From positions 4,836,001-4,900,000 of the forward strand of contig NZ_CP009278.1 of NCBI RefSeq assembly GCF_000747525.1: a DNA stretch of 64,000 bases. Reading direction: 5' to 3'. Shown piece by piece: positions 27,278 to 36,279 of this stretch. Position numbers and translations under genes: made by a program. Origin of the DNA: Sphingobacterium sp. ML3W. Its GTDB lineage: Bacteria; Bacteroidota; Bacteroidia; Sphingobacteriales; Sphingobacteriaceae. Under the pieces are notes generated by a model, which was not told where the DNA came from, did not search any database, and saw only the letters and a list, made by a program, of their open reading frames with translations. Every line of letters starts with the position of its first letter. Position 1 is the stretch's first letter.

Positions 27278-29110
27278 ATGAAAACAATCAATAATAATAT
27301 AGCGAGTAAGTTTGCTCTTGCCGCTTTTTTGGCTTTGGGCACGTTAGCTATAACAAGCTGTAGTAAAGACAATAACCAGACGGATCAAGAGATTCCAACA
27401 GGAAATAGCCAACTCATCGTTCGCATTGCGGGCATCAGCGATGGCGAAAATATTTCTACAAAAGGAGCAAAAGGAAGTACATCAAAAACTTCTGCCTCCA
27501 CTCATTCTATCGAATTGGTTCAATCCAACGGTTTCGATGCTATCGTTGCAGTAGATAACAACGCACCTTCTGTTAACGCCTCCCCACTTTCTCAAGCTGG
27601 ACTACGAGCATCAAGCGGATTAAAAGCAGCCTCTACACCGTTAACATCAACCACCACATATCGCTTATATTTATATAAAAATAATGGCGGCACTTATACT
27701 TTTACAACATCAATGCAATTTACGCCCGGAGCTGAAGCACCGATTCAGATACCAAATGGCTCTTACAAATGGGTAGCATTGTCATACAACAATACAGACC
27801 CAATACCTAACGCAGATATATCAAGCAACATCGTATTACCTGAGAACAAAGATGTACTTTATGCATCATCAGGAACTACTGATATTGTCGTTAATGGCAA
27901 TACTGCTCCCTTAAATATTACTTTTGACCGTCTTTATGCCCGAGTCGCTATTGAGGTCAATACCTTAGGTATGTTTGCTCCAATTAATTCTGCCACTATT
28001 GCAGTAACAGGACAAAGCGCAAAAGCAGCAACGGTCAACTTAATCACCGGAGCTCTTACAGTAGCACCATCCGGAGGTGTCCCAGCTCTTACAGAGGTCA
28101 ACTTTACAAATCTCGATGGCAACGCCAGCAGAAAGGTCGCCTACTACTACACAGCAGACCAAACAGCTCAAAACCTAACGGTATCCGTAACCAATTTAAA
28201 AATACAAATTGATAATGGCACCGAACGTACCTTTGGCGCAACACCCTTGTCTCAAAGCAAATCACTTACACTTGAACGTGGCAAAAACCACCGCTTCTTA
28301 GTAGGCATCACAGAGTCTGCATTGTCGTTTGGCTCGGACACTGGCGCGGCAAAATGGTCCAGATCAAATTTATACTATAAACCAAACGATCCGACACCAT
28401 ACCGCTTTTACCACACCAATCCACAGACAAACGACCCTAACAGCTTCTTCTCTTTTGGAGCGCATCGCCCACGCGTATTAGCAAGCGCAAATGCTGCTGT
28501 AGATGCTTGTGCATTGGTTTATCCCGCAGGTTTGTGGAAAATACCTACCGGCGCACAATTAGACAATGTAACCTCTAAAGATCTACTTGGCGCATTATTA
28601 GGCGAACTTAGTTTAACAAATATTGCAGGAATAGATGCATTAGTAGTTGTACAAGATTTATTAGCTGCTCAAGTAGTAGGTTCAACAGCAACCGCTACGT
28701 ATTCTGAATTTACACCAACCACAGGCAACAACAGTGCATATGGCGCAGCGACTTCGTCAGTAAACAGATTACGCTTTAACTATAATGGCTATATGAACAC
28801 ACTAGGGGCATTAAATAATTTAATTACTCTTGAATTGGGCAATACTTACGGTAGTTACAACGCATTTTGGACAAGTGAAAACTTAATCGGATCTCCTCTC
28901 ATCAATCTTGGAGTAAAATATCACTTAGGACATACTACAGGCGGTAATTACAAAGCCTACAGAACAACAAGTCTTTTAAGCGCAGGTCTTCTTGGCGCAG
29001 TAAGTGTCATCAACTCCCCATTAATGAACATACGTTGTGTACGTGATGCAACTTGGGCAGCAAAAAGCACAGCCCCAGGTTACAACCCAATGCCGGTTTA
29101 TCCTAACTAG
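27278..29110 (+). CDS. Fimbrillin-family lipoprotein with FISUMP-like C-terminal domain
   Basis: 610 residues starting MKTINNNIASKFALAAFLAL. The lipobox AITSC is followed by SKDNN, close to the CxK(D/E) surface-export signal of Bacteroidota. The fimbrillin-like part includes TYRLYLYKNNGGTYTFTTSM, LPENKDVLYAS near residue 190 and RGKNHRFLVGITESAL near 340. The C-terminal part begins KWSRSNLYY, has DACALVYPAGLWKIPT and ends in MNIRCVRDATW, a FISUMP-like layout. An upstream ATG at 27224 overlaps the peptide gene in another frame and is unlikely. It is closely related to the proteins at 29218 and 31981. Probably displayed on the cell surface. Confidence 0.78.
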   Translation: MKTINNNIASKFALAAFLALGTLAITSCSKDNNQTDQEIPTGNSQLIVRIAGISDGENISTKGAKGSTSKTSASTHSIELVQSNGFDAIVAVDNNAPSVNASPLSQAGLRASSGLKAASTPLTSTTTYRLYLYKNNGGTYTFTTSMQFTPGAEAPIQIPNGSYKWVALSYNNTDPIPNADISSNIVLPENKDVLYASSGTTDIVVNGNTAPLNITFDRLYARVAIEVNTLGMFAPINSATIAVTGQSAKAATVNLITGALTVAPSGGVPALTEVNFTNLDGNASRKVAYYYTADQTAQNLTVSVTNLKIQIDNGTERTFGATPLSQSKSLTLERGKNHRFLVGITESALSFGSDTGAAKWSRSNLYYKPNDPTPYRFYHTNPQTNDPNSFFSFGAHRPRVLASANAAVDACALVYPAGLWKIPTGAQLDNVTSKDLLGALLGELSLTNIAGIDALVVVQDLLAAQVVGSTATATYSEFTPTTGNNSAYGAATSSVNRLRFNYNGYMNTLGALNNLITLELGNTYGSYNAFWTSENLIGSPLINLGVKYHLGHTTGGNYKAYRTTSLLSAGLLGAVSVINSPLMNIRCVRDATWAAKSTAPGYNPMPVYPN

Positions 29111-29165
29111 ATAACATAATACCCCCTTAGTAGCAACTGCTTACTAAGTCAAACGCAAATAAAAC

Positions 29166-29193
29166 AAGAGCCACTCCAATAGGAGCGGCTCTT
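29166..29193 (+). terminator. Hairpin between the first two rightward lipoprotein genes
   Basis: aagagccactcc / ggagcggctctt with one mismatch and loop aata; only a weak T tract (gcatttta) follows. It lies 25 bp before the next ATG and may allow partial read-through. Confidence 0.55.
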
Positions 29194-29217
29194 GCATTTT
29201 AAATAATAATACAACTT

Positions 29218-31071
29218 ATGAAGATTTTCAGGAAAAATGTAATGGATCAGATTTTGTTACTAGCATTCTTAGCGTGTAGCACACTCGCAATCACCAGCAG
29301 TTGCAATAAAAACAATAACCAAACCGGGCAAGAGATTCCAGATGGACAAAGCCAAATCACTGTTCGCATCAGCGGTATCAACGAAGGCGACAGCAACATT
29401 ATAAATGGAACTAAATCCAGCACCTCTAAGTCCACAACACCCCATCAACATACGATCAATATAGTTGAAGGAAGCGGATTTGATGCTATCATCGCAGTAG
29501 ACAACAATGTCACCACAGCAACACCTGCTACATTAGCCAAAGCAGGAATAAAAGCGACGAACGGCATGCGTGCAGCATCCTCGCCAATGGAAGGAGGCAC
29601 ACTTTACCGTTTATTTTTATACAAAAACAATAGTGGTATCTACACCTATACAAAATCAGTAGAACTTACTGCAAGCGGCGAGAACCCGATCCAATTAAGC
29701 AACGGAACCTACAAATGGGTAGCAGTATCCTACAACTCAAAGACAGATACTGTTCCTGACCGTGGAGTGGACAATAATTTTATCTTACCGGAAAATAAAG
29801 ACGTACTCTACGCCACATCTAACACAGATCTGGTCATTGCCGGAGCTACAGTTCCCATTGCGATTAACTTCAATCGTGTATTTGCACGCATCTCTGTAGA
29901 AGTAAACACCTTAGGTATTTTCGGACCCATGGAATCAACACCCACTATCAGTGTAACCGGTGATAAAATACTTAAAACGGGAACGATTGACCTGACAACA
30001 GGCGAATTTATCGGAAGCTTAACAACGGGAACCGATCTAGCATTAACCTCGACCGATTTTACCGATATAGATCCAGTGGGTAGTGATGCTTATCAAAAAG
30101 TAGCTTATTTTTACACCGCAGGTCAACCCGCAAAAGACCTAACATTAACTTTATCCGACTTAACAATCAAGCTAGATGACGGTACAAAACGTTATTTTTT
30201 CCTCAGTACACTCACGCAGAGCAAATCGATTACACCTGAGCGCGGTAAGAATCACCGCTTCATGGTCGGTATTGCAGAATCTGCATTAACACTAGGCACA
30301 ACTAAATGGGCAAGATCTAACCTCTTTTATAGAACTACGGACGTGCTTGGAGCAATAACACCCTACCGCTTCTATGCCAACAACCCTTACCTGCCAAATC
30401 AACAAGAAAGTTTCTTTTCTTTTAAAGGACACTTTCCCGGTAGATTAGCTTCAGCAAATCCAGCAAATCAAAAAGACCCTTGCTCTTTGGTATACCCTGC
30501 TGGTCTTTGGAAAACACCATCTCAAGCTGAAATAAGTCCGTTGACATCCAACCAAGGGCTACTTGATGGTGCCCTCGGAAGCGTGCTCGACTTATTGGGC
30601 ACCATGCCCGCAACCCCGGGCTCAAATTATGGCACTATATATATCGAATATCCCGTTACAGCTGGGTTCAATCCCGCCTACGGAGGTACAACCTCGCGTT
30701 CAAATAGGGTAAGATTTTATTACAACGGTGTCCAAAATAATGTCACCTTAGCAAATGGGCTCATCAACCTGACGGTAATCGAAGCTGGAAGCACTGCAGG
30801 TATTTGGACGAGTGACCGCGTATTAGACGGTGGACTGTTAGATCAGCTAAGTACTGGTGTTGGCGCATGGGGACTCCTGGGATCCACAAAAAATCAATCG
30901 CTATTTCAACCCCAAAGAGCCATTGCCACCAAAAGCGCAGGCCTTCTAAACATCGATTTATTGGGACTCGGGCTTATAGGTTCGGGCTTTATGAATGTCC
31001 GCTGCGTACGCGATGCATCATGGAGCACCGCAAGTGCCTCACCAACTTACAACCCATATCCTGTTTTATAA
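29218..31071 (+). CDS. Fimbrillin-family lipoprotein with FISUMP-like C-terminal domain
   Basis: 617 residues starting MKIFRKNVMDQILLLAFLAC; lipobox AITSSC followed by NKNNN. It has the same landmarks as the two sister proteins: LYRLFLYKNNSGIYTYTKSV, LPENKDVLYATS, RGKNHRFMVGIAESALTLG, KWARSNLFY, DPCSLVYPAGLWKTPS and the final MNVRCVRDASW. It is the only rightward family member without a GIAAGS peptide gene directly in front, so it may depend on read-through from 27278 or have its own promoter in the 107-bp gap. Function as for its sisters: probable surface lipoprotein or minor fimbrial subunit. Confidence 0.78.
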   Translation: MKIFRKNVMDQILLLAFLACSTLAITSSCNKNNNQTGQEIPDGQSQITVRISGINEGDSNIINGTKSSTSKSTTPHQHTINIVEGSGFDAIIAVDNNVTTATPATLAKAGIKATNGMRAASSPMEGGTLYRLFLYKNNSGIYTYTKSVELTASGENPIQLSNGTYKWVAVSYNSKTDTVPDRGVDNNFILPENKDVLYATSNTDLVIAGATVPIAINFNRVFARISVEVNTLGIFGPMESTPTISVTGDKILKTGTIDLTTGEFIGSLTTGTDLALTSTDFTDIDPVGSDAYQKVAYFYTAGQPAKDLTLTLSDLTIKLDDGTKRYFFLSTLTQSKSITPERGKNHRFMVGIAESALTLGTTKWARSNLFYRTTDVLGAITPYRFYANNPYLPNQQESFFSFKGHFPGRLASANPANQKDPCSLVYPAGLWKTPSQAEISPLTSNQGLLDGALGSVLDLLGTMPATPGSNYGTIYIEYPVTAGFNPAYGGTTSRSNRVRFYYNGVQNNVTLANGLINLTVIEAGSTAGIWTSDRVLDGGLLDQLSTGVGAWGLLGSTKNQSLFQPQRAIATKSAGLLNIDLLGLGLIGSGFMNVRCVRDASWSTASASPTYNPYPVL

Positions 31072-31114
31072 AGCTAATTACAATAGTAATTTTTGTGAAA
31101 TCCGATTCGCAATT

Positions 31115-31155
31115 AAAAGACAAGAAGATTCTTTAAAGAATCTTCTTGTCTTTTT
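31115..31155 (+). terminator. Perfect 40-bp palindromic terminator
   Basis: aaaagacaagaagattcttt is directly followed by its exact reverse complement, ending in T5. The stem has no spacer, so the loop forms from the central bases. Confidence 0.85.
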
Positions 31156-31688
31156 AGGATAACAACAAAATGGAACAACCCCCATTTCCTTCCAAATAAA
31201 ATATCAAAAACACATCTTACCAGATGTAACCATAAAATTACAGGCACGCATCAGTCTTTCTCACCACACCTAACATTATCGACGTTATAACATATATAAA
31301 TAAAAACTTACCTTATTGTCAAAAAAAAATGACAAATCAAAAAGTGTATTGTGAAACAATAATTAATTTAGTACTTTCGTGCGTTATAAGTTATAAAATT
31401 ACATAATCAAAACATGTGATTTACTAACAAATAAAGTTTACACATATATTACCTATTGAAATACAACATGTTGTATCACAATAAAAAGCTAATAGCACAT
31501 AGCAAATCTGTGCTTACGTTTACTAAACCAGATAACAAGACATATTGATATGCTTGGCCATATTATCGAATAATCAAATTACTGGTTAAAACATAGCACA
31601 GGTCTAGTTAACACTTATTCATATTCAAACGAACTTATATTAAGTTATATATTCGAATTCGGACATGATTTTAGTTGAATATAAAAAA

Positions 31689-31717
31689 TCCAGACAGCGT
31701 AATTTCTGGAGTCTGGA
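31689..31717 (+). promoter_or_regulatory. Leader hairpin upstream of the peptide gene at 31774
   Basis: tccagac / gtctgga encloses 15 bases and is followed by ccattttgtc and then a run of A and T. It lies 57 bp before the ATG. It could be a leader structure or attenuator, or a terminator of upstream transcription; no proof of either. Confidence 0.35.
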
Positions 31718-31773
31718 CCATTTTGTCAAAAAAATTTTTTTATCACATATACAGGAAAATTTAAATTAACACT

Positions 31774-31929
31774 ATGAAAAACACAAAAAAAATGTACGTA
31801 TCGCCAACGATTGAGGAGCACGTAGTAGAATTAGAGCAGGGCATTGCCGCAGGTTCACAAGGAACACCACTTCCATCTGATGGTGGTTTTGGAGAAGGTC
31901 TAGGTGGAGAAGGAAATGGGGAAGCGTAA
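31774..31929 (+). CDS. Short GIAAGS-motif peptide, 51 aa
   Basis: Starts MKNTKKMYVSPTIEEHVVEL, continues EQGIAAGSQG and ends in a Gly/Glu-rich tail (PSDGGFGEGLGGEGNGEA). The first 29 residues match the peptide at 27078 except for a few positions, whereas the tails have no similarity. It is 51 bp upstream of the lipoprotein at 31981. No signal peptide or membrane helix. Function unknown. Confidence 0.8.
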   Translation: MKNTKKMYVSPTIEEHVVELEQGIAAGSQGTPLPSDGGFGEGLGGEGNGEA

Positions 31930-31980
31930 TCTATTCAGCCAATAGATCATATTTAATTATTAACGATTTTTAAAAAATTT

Positions 31981-33813
31981 ATGAATTTTTCAGGTATTAA
32001 AAAGGCAAATTGGATAGTTGCCACAGTTCTTCTAGCTACTTCAGGTATGCTTGCAACCAGCTGTTCCAAAGAAAATAACGCTTCGACTGAAAACACAGAC
32101 GAGTATGATGGTACAAATTTAGTCCTTACAGTAAAAGGAATAAACGAAAATCAAACTTTGAATGAAGAAGTTAAACAATCATCCGTTAATACAAAATCAA
32201 CAAAGATGAGCGTAAAATCTTACGCTGACGTTGATGTTGTTTCAAGTATTGACAACAATGTACCTTTCAATGGTACTTCAGAAGTTATTTCTCAAAAAAA
32301 CAATGGCTCTGGTCAAGTTGCTAATGCAAATACGAACTTGCGCGCAGCAACGTTAAATGCTGGAGTAACCTATCGTTTATACCTTTTATCTGCTGATGGA
32401 ACACAGGTGGTTTCATCCCAACAATTTACTACAGGTAGCACAGGAACTACAATTGGTGTAACTCCAGGAGCAACATATAAATGGGTTGCTTTATCATACA
32501 ATAACGCAGAGGCAATTCCTACAATTGCAACGGGTAGCACTTCTATCCTACTACCAGAGAATAAAGATGTATTGTATACTTCAGGTAATGTAACTATCCC
32601 AAGCGCACCTGGTGCAGATGTATCATTACCTATTACATTTCAACATGCTTTCTCTCGTCTAGCAATCGAGTTAAACTCAATGGGTGTTTTTGGAAACATG
32701 AACTCAGGAACAGTTTCAGTATCAGGATTAGCTTTAAAAACTGCAACGATTGATGTTGCAACAGGTGCACTTACACCTTCTGCATCGACTTACACACCAG
32801 CTATTAACTGGAACAGTTTTACAAATATTGATGCAGCTTATAACGATGCTAAAATTGCATATGTTTATACTGCTGGAACTTCTACATTATCAAATGTTGA
32901 GGTTTCAGTATCTGATTTAGCCGTTACACATAGTGATGGTGTGGACCGTACATTTGGTTCAGCATCTCCTATCAAGATCTCTTATAGTATCACGCCAACT
33001 TTAGGCAACAGCCACCGTTTATTAGCTAACATTGTTGAGTCAGCATTGACCGCAACAGGTCTATCTCAGACAGGTACTACTGTAAAATGGTCACGTTCAA
33101 ACTTGTACTATGCAGCGGGTACACGCAACCCTTACCGCTTCTTTGCAGAAAACAAACAAAGATCGGATGCAAATAGCTACTTCGCTTATGGAGCTCTTAC
33201 TCCAGCGAAATTTACTGCCACTCCTGGTGATCCATGTGCTGCTGTATATCCTGCAGGTTTATGGAAACAACCAAAAAGTTCAGATTACTTTAGCGTAACT
33301 AATGGTGAAGGTCTATTAAGTGGTTTATTGACAAGTGTAGGTACTTTAATAGGAGCTAGAGATGAAACTCCTAACTCTTCAATTGGCGTAGCTACTGCAA
33401 CTGGAAATTATGCACAATACACCTCTACAGCTGGTGGAAATAATGCTGCATTTAACGACGCATCCAACAACATACGTTTCTACTACAACGGTCAGTTAGC
33501 ACAAGTAAGTGTACTTCCTAATGATTTCCTTAATCTTGACCTTACTGCAGTAGCTAATCTTTTAGGAGCTAGCTACGGTTCACAGGCAACATTTTGGGCT
33601 TCAGATGCACCGGGTAATCTCTTAGGTTTAGTTGAGTTGGGTACTTATGGTTACCTTGCTACAACAGAACAACAAGCTTTGCTTGGTATTCCCACTGGTA
33701 CTAAATTTGTCAGAGCAAAAAGAACTGGTGAATTATTATCAAAAGTTAGTTTATTAGGTCTTGACGTATTAAGCTCAACACTTAAAAATGTACGTTGTGT
33801 ACGTGCTATATAA
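31981..33813 (+). CDS. Fimbrillin-family lipoprotein with FISUMP-like C-terminal domain
   Basis: 610 residues starting MNFSGIKKANWIVATVLLAT; lipobox LATSC followed by SKENN. It shares TYRLYLLSADGTQVVSSQQF, LPENKDVLYTSG, GNSHRLLANIVESALTATG, KWSRSNLYY, DPCAAVYPAGLWKQP and the ending LKNVRCVRAI with the genes at 27278 and 29218, but is the most divergent of the three. Its codon use is visibly more T-rich. Paired with the GIAAGS peptide gene in front of it and closed by a terminator. Probable surface lipoprotein. Confidence 0.78.
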   Translation: MNFSGIKKANWIVATVLLATSGMLATSCSKENNASTENTDEYDGTNLVLTVKGINENQTLNEEVKQSSVNTKSTKMSVKSYADVDVVSSIDNNVPFNGTSEVISQKNNGSGQVANANTNLRAATLNAGVTYRLYLLSADGTQVVSSQQFTTGSTGTTIGVTPGATYKWVALSYNNAEAIPTIATGSTSILLPENKDVLYTSGNVTIPSAPGADVSLPITFQHAFSRLAIELNSMGVFGNMNSGTVSVSGLALKTATIDVATGALTPSASTYTPAINWNSFTNIDAAYNDAKIAYVYTAGTSTLSNVEVSVSDLAVTHSDGVDRTFGSASPIKISYSITPTLGNSHRLLANIVESALTATGLSQTGTTVKWSRSNLYYAAGTRNPYRFFAENKQRSDANSYFAYGALTPAKFTATPGDPCAAVYPAGLWKQPKSSDYFSVTNGEGLLSGLLTSVGTLIGARDETPNSSIGVATATGNYAQYTSTAGGNNAAFNDASNNIRFYYNGQLAQVSVLPNDFLNLDLTAVANLLGASYGSQATFWASDAPGNLLGLVELGTYGYLATTEQQALLGIPTGTKFVRAKRTGELLSKVSLLGLDVLSSTLKNVRCVRAI

Positions 33814-33930
33814 GGGAATATCATTTTTTTTTGACTCTACACACTGCTTAATTTTACCTACAAAATTAATTTAGGTTAAAGTATGATCTTAGCTAATATT
33901 ACTGCTAAGCAATCTACCCATAAGTAAATA

Positions 33931-33966
33931 AAGGGCCGTTTCGAAAGATACGGCCCTTACTTTTTT
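33931..33966 (+). terminator. Terminator at the end of the lipoprotein island
   Basis: aagggccgt / acggccctt (33931-33958) followed by acttttttaaag. Confidence 0.85.
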
Positions 33967-33970
33967 AAAG

Positions 33971-34058
<88 letters not shown>

Positions 34059-34077
34059 GAACCTGCTAACCAAACTT

Positions 34078-34257
34078 TTAATAGAGCGTATAGTTGTTGG
34101 CACGAACACGACTTATCCAAGCAAGCAATTGACAAAGAATAACAAAAAATAATGTTAGGCCGACAACATAGGTGCTCACTCCGACCATACCGCCAGCAGT
34201 AGCAGAATCTAGAAATGGGTAAGGAATAGATTGACGAGCAGTAATCCGAGATATACC
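34078..34257 (-). pseudogene. 3' remnant of a multi-pass membrane protein, Pr6Pr-like
   Basis: A 59-codon open frame without a start codon, closed upstream by two stops. It reads ...RQSIPYPFLDSATAGG followed by a hydrophobic helix (VGVSTYVVGLTLFFVILCQL) and a basic end. The sequence YPFLD before a final helix is what I recall of the C-terminus of Pr6Pr (FAR-17a/AIG1-like) membrane proteins. The rest of the gene is missing; its place is taken by the glycosidase gene. Confidence 0.5.
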
Positions 34258-34275
34258 TTATTACTTATTCATCTA

Positions 34276-35238
34276 TTAAGGTACCAATGGATACTTCACC
34301 CCTTCGAAGGTCATTTTTACCGGTTTTATAAATCCCTGTTCGTCAAATGTCATTTCGTCTATACAGGTTTCTCTTTCGTTGGCACCGGTCTTGCCCAAAG
34401 GTCTTCTATGATAGACAATATAATATTTATCTGCATTGGGTACTTTAATCACGGAATGGTGACCGGCACCGATGGCTATTGTTGGATCCTGCTCCAGAAT
34501 AGTTCCTATACGCTTAAATGGACCTAACGGCGAATCAGAGATTCCATAAGCGACTTTATAATCTGGACCTCCCCAGCCGCCTTCGGACCACATAAAATAA
34601 TACTTGTTATCGCGGATAAACATAAAAGGCCCTTCGACATAATCTTCGGGTGTCACCTCTTTATAGATTGTACCATCTTCAAAGGGTAACAATTTTTTAA
34701 AATCCGCACTCAATTTGACCACATTACAATGTTTCCACCAACCGTAAAACATATAATATTGACCATCTTTATCTTTAAACACAAATTGGTCGATAGGCTG
34801 TGCACCATTCACGATTTCATTGATTAAGGGCTTCCCCAACAGATCTCTATATGGCCCTTCTGGTTTGTCAGCTACCGACACACCAATACCTCCGATTTCA
34901 CCTTCATGCACATCGTTTGCCGCAAAGAAAAGGTAGTATTTATCATCTTTTTGGATCACACTAGGTGCCCACATCGCTTTTTTAGCCCATTTCACTGCTG
35001 CCGTATCAATAATACGTGGATGCTTCTCCCATTTTACCAAATCTTTGGACGAAAATGCATCAAAGAAAATCTGGTCTTCGTATGCCGCCGAATAAGTAGG
35101 AAATACCCAGTATTTATTATTATAAATAATACCCTCGGGGTCAGCGTACCAACCTGGGAATACAGGATTTTTCTGCGCATGTGCAGCCTGTGAAAAACAG
35201 AGTGCTAAAGCAGTTAAAGGATAAAGGATATATTTCAT
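34276..35238 (-). CDS. Glycoside hydrolase family 43 protein
   Basis: A secreted or periplasmic five-bladed beta-propeller glycosidase, expected to cleave arabinose or xylose side chains from plant polysaccharides. The 320 residues from ATG 35238 (MKYILYPLTA) begin with a signal peptide cut after AHAQ. The three acidic residues of the family are present: Asp33 in WYADPEG, Asp150 in QPIDQF and Glu202 in VEGPFMF. An ATG at 35259 would prepend seven residues to the signal peptide. It is divergent from a TetR regulator at 35561. Arabinofuranosidase versus xylosidase activity cannot be decided. Confidence 0.9.
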   Translation of the reverse strand: MKYILYPLTALALCFSQAAHAQKNPVFPGWYADPEGIIYNNKYWVFPTYSAAYEDQIFFDAFSSKDLVKWEKHPRIIDTAAVKWAKKAMWAPSVIQKDDKYYLFFAANDVHEGEIGGIGVSVADKPEGPYRDLLGKPLINEIVNGAQPIDQFVFKDKDGQYYMFYGWWKHCNVVKLSADFKKLLPFEDGTIYKEVTPEDYVEGPFMFIRDNKYYFMWSEGGWGGPDYKVAYGISDSPLGPFKRIGTILEQDPTIAIGAGHHSVIKVPNADKYYIVYHRRPLGKTGANERETCIDEMTFDEQGFIKPVKMTFEGVKYPLVP

Positions 35239-35560
35239 GGTTAATCGGTTTAGAAGCATTGAAATTAATAAATTTCTGGGAATTATCCAAAACTAACTAT
35301 TTCGTCTATTTCAATCTAATATTTAGCGTTTGGCAAAGCTCTGGAAACATATTCTTTTTTTTCTCCTAACCATCTAAAAGTTTAAATTTAATCAAATCGA
35401 ATAATGAACGGCCAATATTATTATATTGGGTATAATCAGTATGAATTTCCGAACTATTAGCAACCTACCATCCATACCCACCAACCACTATAACAAGCAA
35501 TTAGCTTATTCGAAAAATTATCCTTTAATTTGTGTGTCAATAAGAAAGTTACATAACGCG
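35239..35560. other. Divergent intergenic region, GH43 / TetR
   Basis: No gene seen. It should contain promoters for both flanking genes and possibly the TetR operator; no clear palindrome was found. The ATG at 35426 in frame with the regulator would add 45 residues with no resemblance to TetR proteins. Confidence 0.4.
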
Positions 35561-36196
35561 ATGGCTAGAAAAACATATCAAGGGGAAAAAAACGATAAAA
35601 ATAGAACGATGAACAAACTCATCCAATCTGTTGGAGTCGTATTGGAAAAAAAAGGATATACCGGCTTGACGATTGCCAATATCTCGAGTACTGCTGGTGT
35701 GGACAGAAAACTGATTTCTACTTATTTCGGAAATATCAATAACCTGATCGAAATCTATATTAAGAGTAAAGATTATTGGGTAGCAGCTACCGAGCAAGCA
35801 GAGCAGTCCTTAGCAAATGCTAAAGATTCCAGTACACGTCATTTTATAGAAGAATTATTGATTAACCAGATTGATCAATTTAGGCTCAATGAAGAAATGC
35901 AGAAGGTGGTCTTGTGGCAGATTAGTGAACCATCGGAAATCATGTCACACGTAACCCAAGAAAGGGAGAAGATGAGTTCTCTATTTTTCGCGCAATCCGA
36001 TAAAGAACTGGCAGGCAAGAACATTGACCTCCGCGCAGTATCGAGCTTACTGGTCGCCGGCATCTATTACCTGGTTTTACATAGCAAAACCACGGACAGC
36101 ACATTTTGTGAAATCGATATTTCCACAGAAGCGGGAATGGATCGAATCAAAAATGCGGTCAAGACAATTTTAAAGCAAACCTATCCAACAGACTGA
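35561..36196 (+). CDS. TetR-family transcriptional regulator
   Basis: 211 residues from ATG 35561 (MARKTYQGEKNDKNRT). The N-terminal helix-turn-helix is typical: LIQSVGVVLEKKGYTGLTIA, then NISSTAGVDRKLISTYFGN (recognition helix) and NLIEIYIKSKDYW. The rest is an all-helical ligand-binding and dimerisation domain of unknown ligand. It may regulate itself, the divergent GH43 gene or the downstream lipoprotein. No operator recognised. Confidence 0.88.
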   Translation: MARKTYQGEKNDKNRTMNKLIQSVGVVLEKKGYTGLTIANISSTAGVDRKLISTYFGNINNLIEIYIKSKDYWVAATEQAEQSLANAKDSSTRHFIEELLINQIDQFRLNEEMQKVVLWQISEPSEIMSHVTQEREKMSSLFFAQSDKELAGKNIDLRAVSSLLVAGIYYLVLHSKTTDSTFCEIDISTEAGMDRIKNAVKTILKQTYPTD

Positions 36197-36279
36197 TAAA
36201 ATTCATTTTTCTACGCAATCACTTGTTTATTACATCGTTTATTTAGAACTTTAATAGTATGATATCAAATAATTTGAGC

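Larger units (their letters stand above)
31072..31773. other. Intergenic region upstream of the third rightward peptide/lipoprotein pair
   Basis: It contains the terminator at 31115-31155 and a hairpin at 31689-31717 close to the next peptide gene. Otherwise AT-rich without a recognisable gene. Confidence 0.5.

Noticed and set aside
34059-34275. Possible CRISPR or phage attachment role of the AACT tract region
   Set aside because: The tract is a pure tetranucleotide repeat without spacers, and no cas or integrase gene is present.
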